Assembly: GCA_050187875.1 (NCBI GenBank)
Contig: JBFWXB010000026.1
Location: forward strand, 5,217 to 69,216
DNA from: JAFKKS01 sp050187875
Lineage (GTDB): Bacteria > Pseudomonadota > Alphaproteobacteria > Rhizobiales > Xanthobacteraceae
Length of the DNA: 64,000 nt
Direction of reading: 5' to 3'
Shown: positions 8,737-17,863 of the stretch, piece after piece
How the letters are laid out: each line of letters begins with the position of its first letter
Numbering within the stretch: the first letter of the stretch is position 1
Position numbers and translations under genes: made by a program
The notes under the pieces: generated by a model
Database searches by the model: none
Seen by the model: the letters and a program-made list of their open reading frames with translations, nothing else
What the model was told of the DNA's origin: nothing

Positions 8737-9630
8737 ATGCAGCGCGGACAACTGGACGGCCTTCTGGCGTTCATCGCCGTGGGGCAGGAACGCAGCTTCA
8801 CGAAAGCGGCGGCAAAGCTCGGCATCTCGCAGTCGGCGCTCAGTCACACCATTAAGGAACTCGAAGCGCGCGTTGGAGTTCGACTGCTAACGCGAACAAC
8901 GCGAAGCGTTTCGCCGACGGAAGCCGGCGAACGGCTGCTGCACAATATTGCGCCACGGATGGAGGAGATCGACGCCGAGCTTCGGGCCGTGACCGAGCTG
9001 CGCGAAGAGCCTGCCGGCACGATCCGCCTCACATCCACGGAATATGCCGCCGACGCGATCCTCATGCCCAAGCTCGGGCGGCTTTTGCGCAGCTATCCCG
9101 ACATCAAGGTCGAGATCATCGTGGATTATGGCCTCACCGACATCGTCGCGCAGCGCTTCGACGCCGGCGTGCGCAGCGGCGAACAGGTTGCGAAGGACAT
9201 GATCGCGGTGCGGATCGCACCCGACATGCGCATGGCGGTCGTGGGAGCGCCGAGCTATTTCAAGACGAGGCTCCAACCAAAGAAGCCGCAGGACCTGATC
9301 GCACACAATTGCATCAATTTGCGGCTGCCGACGCATAGCAGCCTGTACGCCTGGGAATTCGAGAAGGGCAGTCGCGAACTCAGGGTCCGTGTCGAGGGCC
9401 AGCTCACCTTCAACACCACGGCGCAAATGCTGAGCGCGGCGCTGGGCGGGCACGGTCTCGCTTACGTTCCCGAAGGCATGGCGCAACCGCATGTCGACAA
9501 AGGCCGCCTCGTGCGCGTCCTCGAGGATTGGTGTGCGCCGTTCTCCGGCTACCACCTTTATTATCCGAGCCGCCGCCAGCCGTCAGCTGCATTCTCGCTC
9601 GTCGTCGATGCGCTGCGTTACCGAGCCTAA
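8737..9630 (+). CDS. LysR family transcriptional regulator
   Basis: A 297-residue LysR-type regulator with an N-terminal helix-turn-helix (about 8-67; SFTKAAAKLGISQSALSHTIKELEARVG is split by the recognition helix) and a C-terminal effector-binding domain. It is divergent from the paoABC-cupin operon and convergent with the carboxymuconolactone-decarboxylase gene, which ends 9 bp beyond it. By the usual LysR layout it should control the divergent pao operon and perhaps the MFS gene through the shared 33-bp element. Confidence 0.9.
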   Translation: MQRGQLDGLLAFIAVGQERSFTKAAAKLGISQSALSHTIKELEARVGVRLLTRTTRSVSPTEAGERLLHNIAPRMEEIDAELRAVTELREEPAGTIRLTSTEYAADAILMPKLGRLLRSYPDIKVEIIVDYGLTDIVAQRFDAGVRSGEQVAKDMIAVRIAPDMRMAVVGAPSYFKTRLQPKKPQDLIAHNCINLRLPTHSSLYAWEFEKGSRELRVRVEGQLTFNTTAQMLSAALGGHGLAYVPEGMAQPHVDKGRLVRVLEDWCAPFSGYHLYYPSRRQPSAAFSLVVDALRYRA

Positions 9631-9639
9631 AAAGCGCCG

Positions 9640-10425
9640 TCAGCGCGGCCGCTTCTCGAAGACGTCCTTGGCCACCGGCATCGCCGAGAACACGTTGGGC
9701 CAGCCGACATAGAAGGCGAGATGCGAGAGCGCCTCGGCCGCCTCCCCCTGCGTGAGGCCGTTATTCATCGCACGGTTGAGATGATAAGGGATTTGCGCGA
9801 CCTGTCCGGCCGCGATCAGCGCACTCACGGTCACGAGGTTGCGGTCACGCGGGGCGAGATCGGGACGCAGCCACAGGTCGCGGAAGAGAACGTCCGTTGT
9901 GTTCCCCACGACGCCGGGAAATGCGGCGCCGAACTGCGCGCCGACGCGCTTCGCGCGGTCCGCTTCCGCGGCTTCATCGAGCGGGAGAAGCTTTGGCGCC
10001 GCCGCCGGAAGCTGGTCGGCGGCGATCTTTCGGGCAGCGAATACGTCCTTCGCAACGGCGACCGCCGACATGGCGTTCGCCCAGCCGGAGTAGAACGCGA
10101 GGTGCATGATGATCTCGGAAATCTCGCGCGGCTTGACGCCGCTATCGAGCGCGAGATCGAGATAGGTGGACATCTCGATCGTCTGGTTGCGGGCGATGAG
10201 CGCGGCGAGCGTGACGATGCTGCGGTCGCGCGGGCTCAATCCCGGGCGCTTCCACACGTCGCCGAGCAACCGGTCGCGATTGTACGCCTCGAGCGCGGGC
10301 GCAACGCTTCGAATATCCTCACCACTCAATGTCGTTTTTGCGGCTTGCATGGATCGTTTCTCCTGGGCGAACGCGGGCGACGCGATCACCGCGAGCGACG
10401 CGATCATCGCAGTGAGAAGTTTCAT
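9640..10425 (-). CDS. Exported protein with two carboxymuconolactone decarboxylase-like domains
   Basis: A 261-residue protein with a Sec-type signal peptide (MKLLTAMIASLAVIASPAFAQ) and two tandem CMD/AhpD-fold repeats of about 100 residues. Each repeat has the pattern L.PRDR..VT..ALIA and ends in EA/EISE..HLAFY.GW.N..SA. No CxxC redox motif is present, so peroxidase activity is unlikely; a decarboxylase-like or hydrolase role remains open. I chose the ATG at 10423-10425 because it has AGGAGG upstream and yields the signal peptide. It lies just downstream of the MFS gene, 31 bp away, on the same strand. Confidence 0.85.
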   Translation of the reverse strand: MKLLTAMIASLAVIASPAFAQEKRSMQAAKTTLSGEDIRSVAPALEAYNRDRLLGDVWKRPGLSPRDRSIVTLAALIARNQTIEMSTYLDLALDSGVKPREISEIIMHLAFYSGWANAMSAVAVAKDVFAARKIAADQLPAAAPKLLPLDEAAEADRAKRVGAQFGAAFPGVVGNTTDVLFRDLWLRPDLAPRDRNLVTVSALIAAGQVAQIPYHLNRAMNNGLTQGEAAEALSHLAFYVGWPNVFSAMPVAKDVFEKRPR

Positions 10426-10456
10426 ATCGGCCTCCTGTCGTTGATTTGGAACAGAC

Positions 10457-11686
10457 TCACTCGGCCGCCTGCATGATTGCCGGACGGGTGAATGGGCGCA
10501 TGAAGGATGCGGCAATCGGTGCCGCGCAAAGCGCAGCGATTGCGGCAGCGGCGAAAGCGGCGCCGAGCCCCGCGACACTCGCAAGGAGCCCGAGCGCCGG
10601 CGTGCCGAAACCCAACGCCACGTCGAGGAACGCCGTGTAGGCTCCCATCACGAGCCCGCGATTGTCCGCAGGCACGTGACGGACAGCCTCAGCGCCGAGG
10701 GCCGGGTAAACGAGCGAGTAGCCAAACCCGGTCAATGCGGTGCCGGCGAGCGCCAGCGCAAAGCGCGGAGCAAAGCCCATCAATCCGAGGCCAGCTGCCT
10801 CGATCAGCACACAGGCGAGCGCGATCCTTGCACCGCCGAGCCGGTCGGCAACATGTCCGAGGGCGACGCGCGCCAGAATGAAGACAAGCGCGAATACCGA
10901 GAACGCGGGCCATGCCGGCCAGCCGCGTGCGACGAACAGCAGCGCGCTGAATGCGGTCACCGCGCCGAAGCCGATGCTGCTCAATGCGGAGCCGAGGCCC
11001 GGGAGCCAGACGGCGCGCATCACCTGTGTGAGGCTGGAGCGCATCCGCGCGGTTGGCGCAATGCGTCGGATCGGCGCGACGAGAGCCACCGTCGCAAGCG
11101 GAAGGAGCGTCGTCGCGAACGCAATGCCGCCGAAGCCATATCGCGCATAGAGGGCGCTGCCGACGGGCGCGCCGGCCGCAAAGGCGCCGAACATCGCGCT
11201 GCCGACCCAGGCGAGCACCTTGCTCGTGTTCTCGACGCCGAGAAGGCCAAGGCCCCAGCTCTGCGCACCCGTGATGATGAAGCTCTCGCCGACACCCAGG
11301 AGCGCACGGCCCAGCAGCAGGATCGCGACGGACGTCGCAGGGTTGGCGGTGAAGCGCAACGAGAGGAGATAAAGGAGGCCACCGGCGGCAGCGATCGCGA
11401 GACCAACGACGACCGCATGTTTCGCGCCTTTGCGATCCGAATCCCGGCCGGCCCATACGCGCGAAAGAATTGCCGCCGCGAATTGGCTGCCGGCGACGAC
11501 CCCGACGAGGAACGTGCCGAGGCCAAGCCCCTCGTGCACGTGAAGCGGCAGCACGGGAATAGCGATGCCGATCACGAGGAAGCCGATGAAGACGGCCGCC
11601 ATGATGGGAAGGAGCGCCGCGACGGAACGGCTTTGGCCGATCGCTGCAATACACGCGGTGCTTGCCTTGTGTTCGATGCTGATCAT
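10457..11686 (-). CDS. Major facilitator superfamily transporter
   Basis: A 409-residue protein with about 12 hydrophobic segments and the MFS loop-2/3 motif region around VWAGRDSDRKGAKHAVVVG (residues about 78-95). The organisation resembles the arabinose-efflux/drug exporter branch, but the substrate cannot be assigned. It probably shares a transcript with the double-CMD protein downstream. Its upstream region carries the 33-bp element also found before the LysR gene at 8737 and an additional inverted repeat, so it is likely part of the same regulon. Confidence 0.88.
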   Translation of the reverse strand: MISIEHKASTACIAAIGQSRSVAALLPIMAAVFIGFLVIGIAIPVLPLHVHEGLGLGTFLVGVVAGSQFAAAILSRVWAGRDSDRKGAKHAVVVGLAIAAAGGLLYLLSLRFTANPATSVAILLLGRALLGVGESFIITGAQSWGLGLLGVENTSKVLAWVGSAMFGAFAAGAPVGSALYARYGFGGIAFATTLLPLATVALVAPIRRIAPTARMRSSLTQVMRAVWLPGLGSALSSIGFGAVTAFSALLFVARGWPAWPAFSVFALVFILARVALGHVADRLGGARIALACVLIEAAGLGLMGFAPRFALALAGTALTGFGYSLVYPALGAEAVRHVPADNRGLVMGAYTAFLDVALGFGTPALGLLASVAGLGAAFAAAAIAALCAAPIAASFMRPFTRPAIMQAAE

Positions 11687-11792
11687 TTGAGTGCCGGCCG
11701 AGAATCGAAACCATCCGCAAACGCGGAAACTCTCGCTGATTCAGACTTCTGAAAATGTAGACAGGCCGGTTATATGCGCCGCCGTCCGTCGC

Positions 11793-11825
11793 GATTAGAC
11801 GACAAAATCCGCATGCACTTATGAG
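11793..11825. promoter_or_regulatory. Second copy of the 33-bp shared element
   Basis: Located 107 bp upstream of the MFS start, it matches 26/33 positions of the element at 8692-8724 in the same orientation. It overlaps the left arm of the inverted repeat that follows. The remaining 270-bp gap between the MFS gene and the dpp ATPase has no gene that I can support. Confidence 0.5.
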
Positions 11826-11849
11826 AGGTCCTCATAGATCCTCTCGTAA
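11819..11849. promoter_or_regulatory. Inverted repeat upstream of MFS gene
   Basis: Two 10-bp arms (TTATGAGAGG and CCTCTCGTAA) pair at 9 of 10 positions around an 11-bp spacer. The spacing of about two helical turns centre to centre fits a dimeric regulator site rather than a terminator; no T-run follows. Confidence 0.45.
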
Positions 11850-11959
11850 GCACGCAGGGTGCGGGCCCTAAAATACCGTGAGGCGCCGCCGCACTACCAC
11901 GATTTCGGCAAAGACGAGTTGTCCTGACATCTCTTGGGATTCAGCCGCAGCCGAGTCAG

Positions 11960-13840
11960 TCAGCTCTCTGCGAAATCTTCATCGAGAAGCTTGACCTGTT
12001 CCCCACGCGATTGTGGGCTGTCGACCCGGGGAACGGCGGCCAGCAGCTTCCTGGTGTACGGGTCCTGCGGCGTCTCCATGACCGTGGCCGTGGCGCCGGC
12101 CTCGACGATCTTGCCGTGATGCATGACCACGACCTTATCCGAGAGGTGGGCGACGACGGAGATGTCGTGGGAGATGAACAGGTAGGCGACGTCGAGACGG
12201 TCCCGCAGGTCCGCGAGCAGATTCACGATCGCGGCCTGGACCGAGACATCGAGCGCCGAGACAGGCTCATCGCAGACAATGAATCTCGGGTTGGTCGCCA
12301 AAGCGCGCGCAATGCCGACGCGCTGCTTCTCGCCGCCGCTCATTTGATGTGCGTAGCGATCGGCATAGTGGGCCGGAAGCCGAACGAGATCGAGAAGCTC
12401 GTTCACCCGCTTGGGGATGTCCGCCTTGGCCGCGAGTTCGAAGCGTTGCATCGGCCGCGCGAGAAGCTCACGCACGGTCTTGCGTGGGTTGAGCGAGGAG
12501 TCCGGATTCTGGAAAACGATCTGGGCGGTGCGGCGCATCTCAACGAGAGAACGCTGCGGCTTCTCCGAAATGTCCTCGCCGGCGATCTCGATCCGGCCAG
12601 AATTCGGCTCCAGCAAACGAAGGATGGTGCGCCCGAGCGTGGTCTTGCCGGAGCCGGATTCCCCGACGAGTCCCACCACTTCGCCGGCCGAGACGGTGAG
12701 CGATACGTCGTCCACGGCCCTCAGCGTCACCGCGTCTGATTTCCCGACAAGGCGGCTGAGGAAAGGCATGCCGCCGCCCAGCATGAAGGTCTTGTTGAGG
12801 TGCTCCACGCGCACGATCGGCTTGTCGCGCGCGACGCGATCAACATGCGCCTCGTCGTCATAAGCCTCGACCGGCCAAGCCTTGTCACGCAAGTGTTCGG
12901 CATTCACACAGCGGACCTTACGGCCTGGAAGGTCGCGCAAGGTCTGCGGCGCCGCGCTGTCCGGCGTGGCAAAGGGACAGCGCGATTGGAAGCGGCATCC
13001 CGTCGGCGGGTTGCGCAAATCCGGCAGCCGCCCCGGAATGGCGGCGAGCTTGCGCTTCTTCAACCCGAGCCGTGGGATCGCGGCCAAAAGACCCTTGCTA
13101 TACGGATGATGGGGCGCGCGCAGCACGTCCTCCGCCGCGCCCTGTTCGACGACTTGGCCGGCATAGAGCACGGCAACATCATCGGCGATGCGCCGCACCA
13201 CCCCGAGATTGTGGCTGATGAAGAGCATGGTCAGGCCGCGCTTGTCGCGCAGCTTTTCGAGGAGATCGAGGATTTGCGCCTCTATGGTCACGTCGAGCGC
13301 GGTCGTCGGCTCGTCGAGGATGAGCAACTCGGGCTCGGAGGCGAGCGCACCAGCGATCAGTGCTCTCTGGCGCATTCCGCCGGAGAGTTCGTGCGGATAG
13401 GCATTGGCGACCGCCGCAGGATTGACGATGCCCACCTCGTCGAGCAGCTCGATCGCGCGCGCGTGAGCCTGCGCGGGTGTGAAGCCGCGGTGATAGACGA
13501 GCCCCTCACCGACCTGCTCACCAATCTGCAGCGACGGATTGAGGACCGAGAAGGGATCCTGGAACACGAGGCTCATGCGCGTGCCGCGCAACCGCCGCTG
13601 TTCGCTCGGCCGCAGCGAAAGAATGTCATCGCCATCGAGCCGAACCTCGCCGCTGACGACCTTGGCCTCCGCAGGAAGGAGAGCCATCGCCGCGAGCGCA
13701 ACCGTGCTCTTGCCCGATCCTGACTCCCCTACAAGCGCGAGCGTGGCGCCTTTGCGCGCGGTCAGATCGATCGCATTCAGCGCCTCGATCTCACCTCCGA
13801 GGGTGCGGTATCGGATCGTGAGGTTCTTGATCTCGAGCAT
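11960..13840 (-). CDS. Dipeptide-type ABC transporter ATP-binding protein, two ATPase domains fused (DppD-DppF like)
   Basis: A 626-residue protein with two complete nucleotide-binding domains. Domain 1 has VGESGSGKST (about 37-46), LSGGMRQR and LLILDEPTTALD. Domain 2 has VGESGSGKTT (about 395-404), MSGGEKQR and FIVCDEPVSALD. The oligopeptide-family C-terminal extension of domain 1 contains the CRFQSRCPF cysteine motif. Such fusions replace separate DppD and DppF proteins. It is the last gene of the transporter set, 3 bp after the DppC-like permease, and supplies energy for peptide or small amide uptake. Confidence 0.93.
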   Translation of the reverse strand: MLEIKNLTIRYRTLGGEIEALNAIDLTARKGATLALVGESGSGKSTVALAAMALLPAEAKVVSGEVRLDGDDILSLRPSEQRRLRGTRMSLVFQDPFSVLNPSLQIGEQVGEGLVYHRGFTPAQAHARAIELLDEVGIVNPAAVANAYPHELSGGMRQRALIAGALASEPELLILDEPTTALDVTIEAQILDLLEKLRDKRGLTMLFISHNLGVVRRIADDVAVLYAGQVVEQGAAEDVLRAPHHPYSKGLLAAIPRLGLKKRKLAAIPGRLPDLRNPPTGCRFQSRCPFATPDSAAPQTLRDLPGRKVRCVNAEHLRDKAWPVEAYDDEAHVDRVARDKPIVRVEHLNKTFMLGGGMPFLSRLVGKSDAVTLRAVDDVSLTVSAGEVVGLVGESGSGKTTLGRTILRLLEPNSGRIEIAGEDISEKPQRSLVEMRRTAQIVFQNPDSSLNPRKTVRELLARPMQRFELAAKADIPKRVNELLDLVRLPAHYADRYAHQMSGGEKQRVGIARALATNPRFIVCDEPVSALDVSVQAAIVNLLADLRDRLDVAYLFISHDISVVAHLSDKVVVMHHGKIVEAGATATVMETPQDPYTRKLLAAVPRVDSPQSRGEQVKLLDEDFAES

Positions 13841-13843
13841 GGC

Positions 13844-14704
13844 TCAAGCCTTCGCCCGCGACTTCATGCGGGGATCAAGGCGTTCGCGCGCCCCGTCGCC
13901 AAGCAGGTTGACGCCGATGACGAGCAGACACATCGCCGCGCCAGGCGCGAGCGCGATCCAAGGCGCGCGGTGGAGGAACGAACGCGCCTCCGAGATCATC
14001 AGCCCCCAGTCGGAGCTCGGCGGCTGGGCGCCAAGCCCAAGGAAGCTGAGCGCCGATCCCAACAAAATCGCATACGTGACGCGCAAGCTCGCTTCGACGA
14101 TCAGCGGCGGCCAGGCGTTGGGCAGGATTTCACGGAATAGGATGTAAGGCGTGCTTTCGGCGCGCGCCTTCGCCGCCTGCACGAACTCCTCGTTCGCCAG
14201 CGACAGCGTCACGCTGCGGGCAAGGCGCGCGATCTGCGGAATGTAGACGAAGCCGACGGCAACGGCGGTCTTCCACAATGTCGGCGGCGTGACGGCGAGC
14301 ACGAGCAAGCCGAGCATGATGGCCGGGATCGCCATCAGCACGTCGGCCGCCCGCATCAACACCTCGTCGACCCAGCCGCGGAAGTATCCGGCGGCGAGAC
14401 CGATGGGCACACCGAAGACCAAGCTGATCACGGTCGCGCCGACGCCCATCGCCAGGCTGAGCCGTGTGCCCATCAGGAGGCGGCTGAACACGTCGCGCCC
14501 GTATTCGTCGGTGCCGAGCCAATAAACGGGGCCGGGCGGCAGAAAGCGCGTGCGGATCGAAATGGTGTCCCAGGGATGCGGCGCGATCCATGGCGCCAGT
14601 AGCCCTAAGAGCACGATGGTCCCGACGATCGCAATGCCGGCTTTCAGCTGAAGCGACCAGGGCTTGCGCGGCGCGCTCAATGAGGCCGATGCGTCATGCG
14701 ACAT
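13844..14704 (-). CDS. Dipeptide-type ABC transporter permease (DppC-like)
   Basis: Permease with the N-terminal hydrophobic anchor (LKAGIAIVGTIVLLGLLAPWIAP), the DppC 'WLGTDEYGRDVFSRLLMG' motif and an EAA loop (VQAAKARAESTPYILFREILP). The ATG at 14702-14704 overlaps the upstream permease by 11 bp. An earlier in-frame ATG at 14740 would give a 47-bp overlap and is less likely. It pairs with the DppB-like subunit to form the membrane channel. Confidence 0.92.
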   Translation of the reverse strand: MSHDASASLSAPRKPWSLQLKAGIAIVGTIVLLGLLAPWIAPHPWDTISIRTRFLPPGPVYWLGTDEYGRDVFSRLLMGTRLSLAMGVGATVISLVFGVPIGLAAGYFRGWVDEVLMRAADVLMAIPAIMLGLLVLAVTPPTLWKTAVAVGFVYIPQIARLARSVTLSLANEEFVQAAKARAESTPYILFREILPNAWPPLIVEASLRVTYAILLGSALSFLGLGAQPPSSDWGLMISEARSFLHRAPWIALAPGAAMCLLVIGVNLLGDGARERLDPRMKSRAKA

Positions 14705-15650
14705 TGCGGCCGAACCTGATTTTGGGATTGAAGCGCGCATAGAGGAGGTCGGCGATCAGGTTGGCGAAGGCAAAGATCGCGGCGACGACAAGAATCGAGG
14801 CCTGCAAGGTCGGCAGATCGCGATTCTGAATCGAGAAGACGATCAGCCGGCCGAGCCCGGGATAGGCGAAGACGGTCTCGACCACGACGATGCCGCCCAT
14901 CAAGCGGCCGAAGTCGAGAGCGAGCACCGTGATCGTCGGCAGCAACGCGTTGCGCAGCGCGTGGTGGAGCACCACGATGCGCTCCGGGAGGCCCTTGGCG
15001 CGCGCCGCCGTCACATAGGGGCTTTGCATGACTTCGATCATGCTCGAGCGCGTCAGCCGCGACACATGCGCGAGATGCGCGAAGACCAAGGTGATCGTCG
15101 GTGCGATGAGGTGCTTCGTCCACGGCCAGAAGCCGGCCGACAACGGCTCGTAGCCCGATGCGGGCAGCCAGCCGAGCCAGGCGGCGAAGATCACGATGAC
15201 AACGATCGCCCAGAAGAACTCGGGCACGGCGATGCCCAGATAGGTGGCGATCGACACACTGTGATCGAGCGGACGTCCGTGACGCAGCGCAGCCACGATC
15301 CCGAGCCCGACGCCGATGATCGCGATCAGCACGAAGGAAACGCCGGTGAGCGTGAGCGAGCGGCCGAGCGCCTCCATCAGGATCGGTGCGATGGGGCGGT
15401 TCATCAGCGTCGACTCGCCGAGGTTGCCGGTCAGGAAGCCGCCGGCCCAGCGCAGATACTGCTGCCAGATCGGATCGTTGAGCCCGAGCTTCAGCTCCAA
15501 TGCGTGCACCTGATCCGGCGGCGCGAAAGGCCCGAGGATGAGATACGCGACATTGGCAGGGAGCAGCGCGGTGATGCCGAAGACGAGCATCGACACCGCC
15601 ACCAGCACCAGGACGATCAAGGCGAGGCGTCTCGCGATGTACGCGGCCAT
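14694..15650 (-). CDS. Dipeptide-type ABC transporter permease (DppB-like)
   Basis: A 318-residue permease starting MAAYIARRLALIVLVL, the conserved DppB/OppB N-terminus, with about six transmembrane segments, the extracytoplasmic loop after helix 1 typical of DppB, and the EAA-loop sequence YVTAARAKGLPERIVVLHHALRNALLP split across residues about 215-241. It follows the binding-protein gene by 18 bp in one operon. Confidence 0.93.
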   Translation of the reverse strand: MAAYIARRLALIVLVLVAVSMLVFGITALLPANVAYLILGPFAPPDQVHALELKLGLNDPIWQQYLRWAGGFLTGNLGESTLMNRPIAPILMEALGRSLTLTGVSFVLIAIIGVGLGIVAALRHGRPLDHSVSIATYLGIAVPEFFWAIVVIVIFAAWLGWLPASGYEPLSAGFWPWTKHLIAPTITLVFAHLAHVSRLTRSSMIEVMQSPYVTAARAKGLPERIVVLHHALRNALLPTITVLALDFGRLMGGIVVVETVFAYPGLGRLIVFSIQNRDLPTLQASILVVAAIFAFANLIADLLYARFNPKIRFGRNVA

Positions 15651-15668
15651 CGATGCCCGTCCTCAGGC

Positions 15669-17165
15669 TCAGGGCTTGAGTGACACGCTCTTGAGCTCGA
15701 GCCACTGCATGGGCGTGGATTTGAAGCCCTCGACCTTCTTGCTGACGCCGTTCACATGCGCCGCCGAGTAGGCGATGATGCCCGGCACCGTCTCGTCGAC
15801 GACGGCCTGGAACTGCTCGAAGATCGCTTTGCGCGCCGCTTCGTCATTGGTCTTGCGCGCATCGTCGAGCAGCTTGTCGACGCGCGCGTCCTTGTAGTGC
15901 CAGAGCTGCTTATTCCAGCTGCCGGACGAGTGATAGAACGGATAGATCGCGGTATCGACCGTCGGGCGCGCGAAATAGCCGTCGGCATACATCAGCGCTT
16001 TGCCGGCGACGTTGGCCGTGTATGACGCGAAGGGCACACGCTCGACATTGATACGGATTCCGGCCGCTTTTGCCATGTCGCGGACCGTCACGCCGACGCG
16101 CACGCGTTGCTCGCGCTCCTGCGGTACCGGCATCGAGACGTCGAAGCCGTTCGGGTATCCGGCCTCGGCGAGAAGCTTCTTCGCCTTGGCGATGTCGGGC
16201 GGGTTGAACTTCAACGACTTGTTGAAATAGGGATGGCTCGGCGGGATCGGGCTGAAGGTCGGCTCACCCTGCCCGAACAGCACCAGTTCGACGATCGCCG
16301 CCTTGTCGATCGTGGCGGCCAGCGCCTGGCGTACGCGTACGTCGTTGAAGGGCGGCTTCTCGTTGTTGAGGATGATGCCGTCCCAAGTCGGAGTCGAAAC
16401 GGAATCGATCCGAACGGTGGGGTGGCTCTTGAACCGCTCGACCGACTCGTAAGGCATGCTCCACACGATATCGAGCGCGCCGGACTCAAGCGCGGTCATC
16501 CGCGCCGCCGCCTCCGGCACGATCAGAAGCGTGACGCCGTCGAGCTTCGGCAGGCCTTTCTCGAAATAATTGGGATTTTTGACCAGCTCCATCCGGTCGC
16601 CCGGCGACCACGACTTGAACATGAAAGGGCCGGTGCCGATCGGATGCGTCGACAGGTCACCCAGCTTGTCCTTGGGAACGATGCGCAGCTGCCGATCGGC
16701 GAAGATGTCGGCAAAGCCGGCGTACGGAACGTTGAGATCGAACTTCACGGTATGAGCGTCGATGGCCGAGACCTTGTCGACCATCGAGAGATTCGTGCGC
16801 GCGCGCGAGCCCGTCGCGGGATCGAGAATGCGGGTCATCGTCGCCACGACATCCTCTGCATCGAGCAGGCGTCCGTGATGGAACTTGACGTCCTGGCGCA
16901 GCTTGAAGGTCCACGTCTTGAGGTCGTCGGAAGCGGTCCAGCTCTCGGCCAGATCCGGCTTCACAACCATGTCGGGATCGATCCTGGTCAGCCCGTTGAA
17001 GACGAGATGGACATAGACGTATTCGTCACCGATCGTCGTCTTGGCCGGATCGAGCTGATTTAACGTGGTGCCGAGCGCCACACGCAGCACGCCTTGCGCG
17101 TCGGCGCGCGCGGCACAGAAGGTGAAGGCTAAGACCGCTGCGATGACCGATAGCAACTTCCGCAT
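15669..17165 (-). CDS. Dipeptide-type ABC transporter substrate-binding protein (SBP family 5)
   Basis: A 498-residue periplasmic binding protein with a Sec signal peptide (about 1-23, ending ARADAQ), a beginning VLRVALGTTLNQLDP, then WTFKLRQDVKFHHGRLLDAEDVVAT, the family-5 signature region. This family binds di/oligopeptides but also many unrelated small molecules. The hydantoin- and dihydropyrimidine-type hydrolases encoded immediately upstream suggest that the ligand may be an amide, ureide or peptide degraded by them (inference). The ATG at 17165 lies 23 bp after the DUF1028 gene. Confidence 0.92.
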   Translation of the reverse strand: MRKLLSVIAAVLAFTFCAARADAQGVLRVALGTTLNQLDPAKTTIGDEYVYVHLVFNGLTRIDPDMVVKPDLAESWTASDDLKTWTFKLRQDVKFHHGRLLDAEDVVATMTRILDPATGSRARTNLSMVDKVSAIDAHTVKFDLNVPYAGFADIFADRQLRIVPKDKLGDLSTHPIGTGPFMFKSWSPGDRMELVKNPNYFEKGLPKLDGVTLLIVPEAAARMTALESGALDIVWSMPYESVERFKSHPTVRIDSVSTPTWDGIILNNEKPPFNDVRVRQALAATIDKAAIVELVLFGQGEPTFSPIPPSHPYFNKSLKFNPPDIAKAKKLLAEAGYPNGFDVSMPVPQEREQRVRVGVTVRDMAKAAGIRINVERVPFASYTANVAGKALMYADGYFARPTVDTAIYPFYHSSGSWNKQLWHYKDARVDKLLDDARKTNDEAARKAIFEQFQAVVDETVPGIIAYSAAHVNGVSKKVEGFKSTPMQWLELKSVSLKP

Positions 17166-17188
17166 GGTAGTTCCCCTCGTTCTAGTCG

Positions 17189-17863
17189 TTATCGCGTTTG
17201 CGCACTCCGCTCGCCGACGATCGCATCGGGATCGACGGCGCGGGTCACGAACATGTCGGCCAACGGCTCGTATTCGGACCAGAGGCGGCGCAATGTGCTG
17301 ATCGGATCGGGATCGCTATCGACCCTGAGATCGACATAAGAAAACGGCTGCTGATGGGCGACGAGGAGGCCGGCCGAGACCAGCGGCCGAAACTCTCCTC
17401 CTGCCGCGTCGCCCGCCGCCAGAGCCTCGATCAGCCTTTGCGCCAAATGAGCATCCGGCTGCGCTTCGAAAGCCGCAACCATCGCCGCCGGCACGTCGGC
17501 AGAGCGAACGATGTTGGCGATGGCGACGCAGTCGACGCCGTGCGCCTCTCCTCGTTCCGGCTTTGCGCTCGCGCCGGTGAAGCTCGCGGTGCGGCCTTGC
17601 GCATCGATGACGGCGAGCTGACGCCAGTCGCTGCGCGGCGTCGCGTTGACGGCGGCTTCGATCGCACGCTTCGGCTCATGGCCTTGCCGCAATCGCTCCA
17701 GCATCAAAGGACCCAGCCGCGGATCGGTCGTATGCTGCGACAATGCCGCACCGACGCCGGCTTGCGCATACGCGCAGCGCGAGCCGACCGAGATCGACGA
17801 CGTCGTCACGACAACACCGAGCATGCCGGTGCGGGAACAACGGCCGGCGAGCGAGAATGTCAT
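17189..17863 (-). CDS. DUF1028 family protein (Ntn-hydrolase-like)
   Basis: A 224-residue DUF1028 protein. The N-terminus MTFSLAGRCSRTGMLGVVVTTSS and the later QAGVGAALSQ, GVDCVAIANI and a sequence ending in RLWSEYEPL are family hallmarks. The family resembles Ntn hydrolases in fold and often sits with RidA proteins and peptide transporters, but no reaction is established as far as I know. Its ATG overlaps the stop of the triple-RidA gene (ATGA), so the two are made in a fixed ratio and may act together. Confidence 0.85.
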   Translation of the reverse strand: MTFSLAGRCSRTGMLGVVVTTSSISVGSRCAYAQAGVGAALSQHTTDPRLGPLMLERLRQGHEPKRAIEAAVNATPRSDWRQLAVIDAQGRTASFTGASAKPERGEAHGVDCVAIANIVRSADVPAAMVAAFEAQPDAHLAQRLIEALAAGDAAGGEFRPLVSAGLLVAHQQPFSYVDLRVDSDPDPISTLRRLWSEYEPLADMFVTRAVDPDAIVGERSAQTR

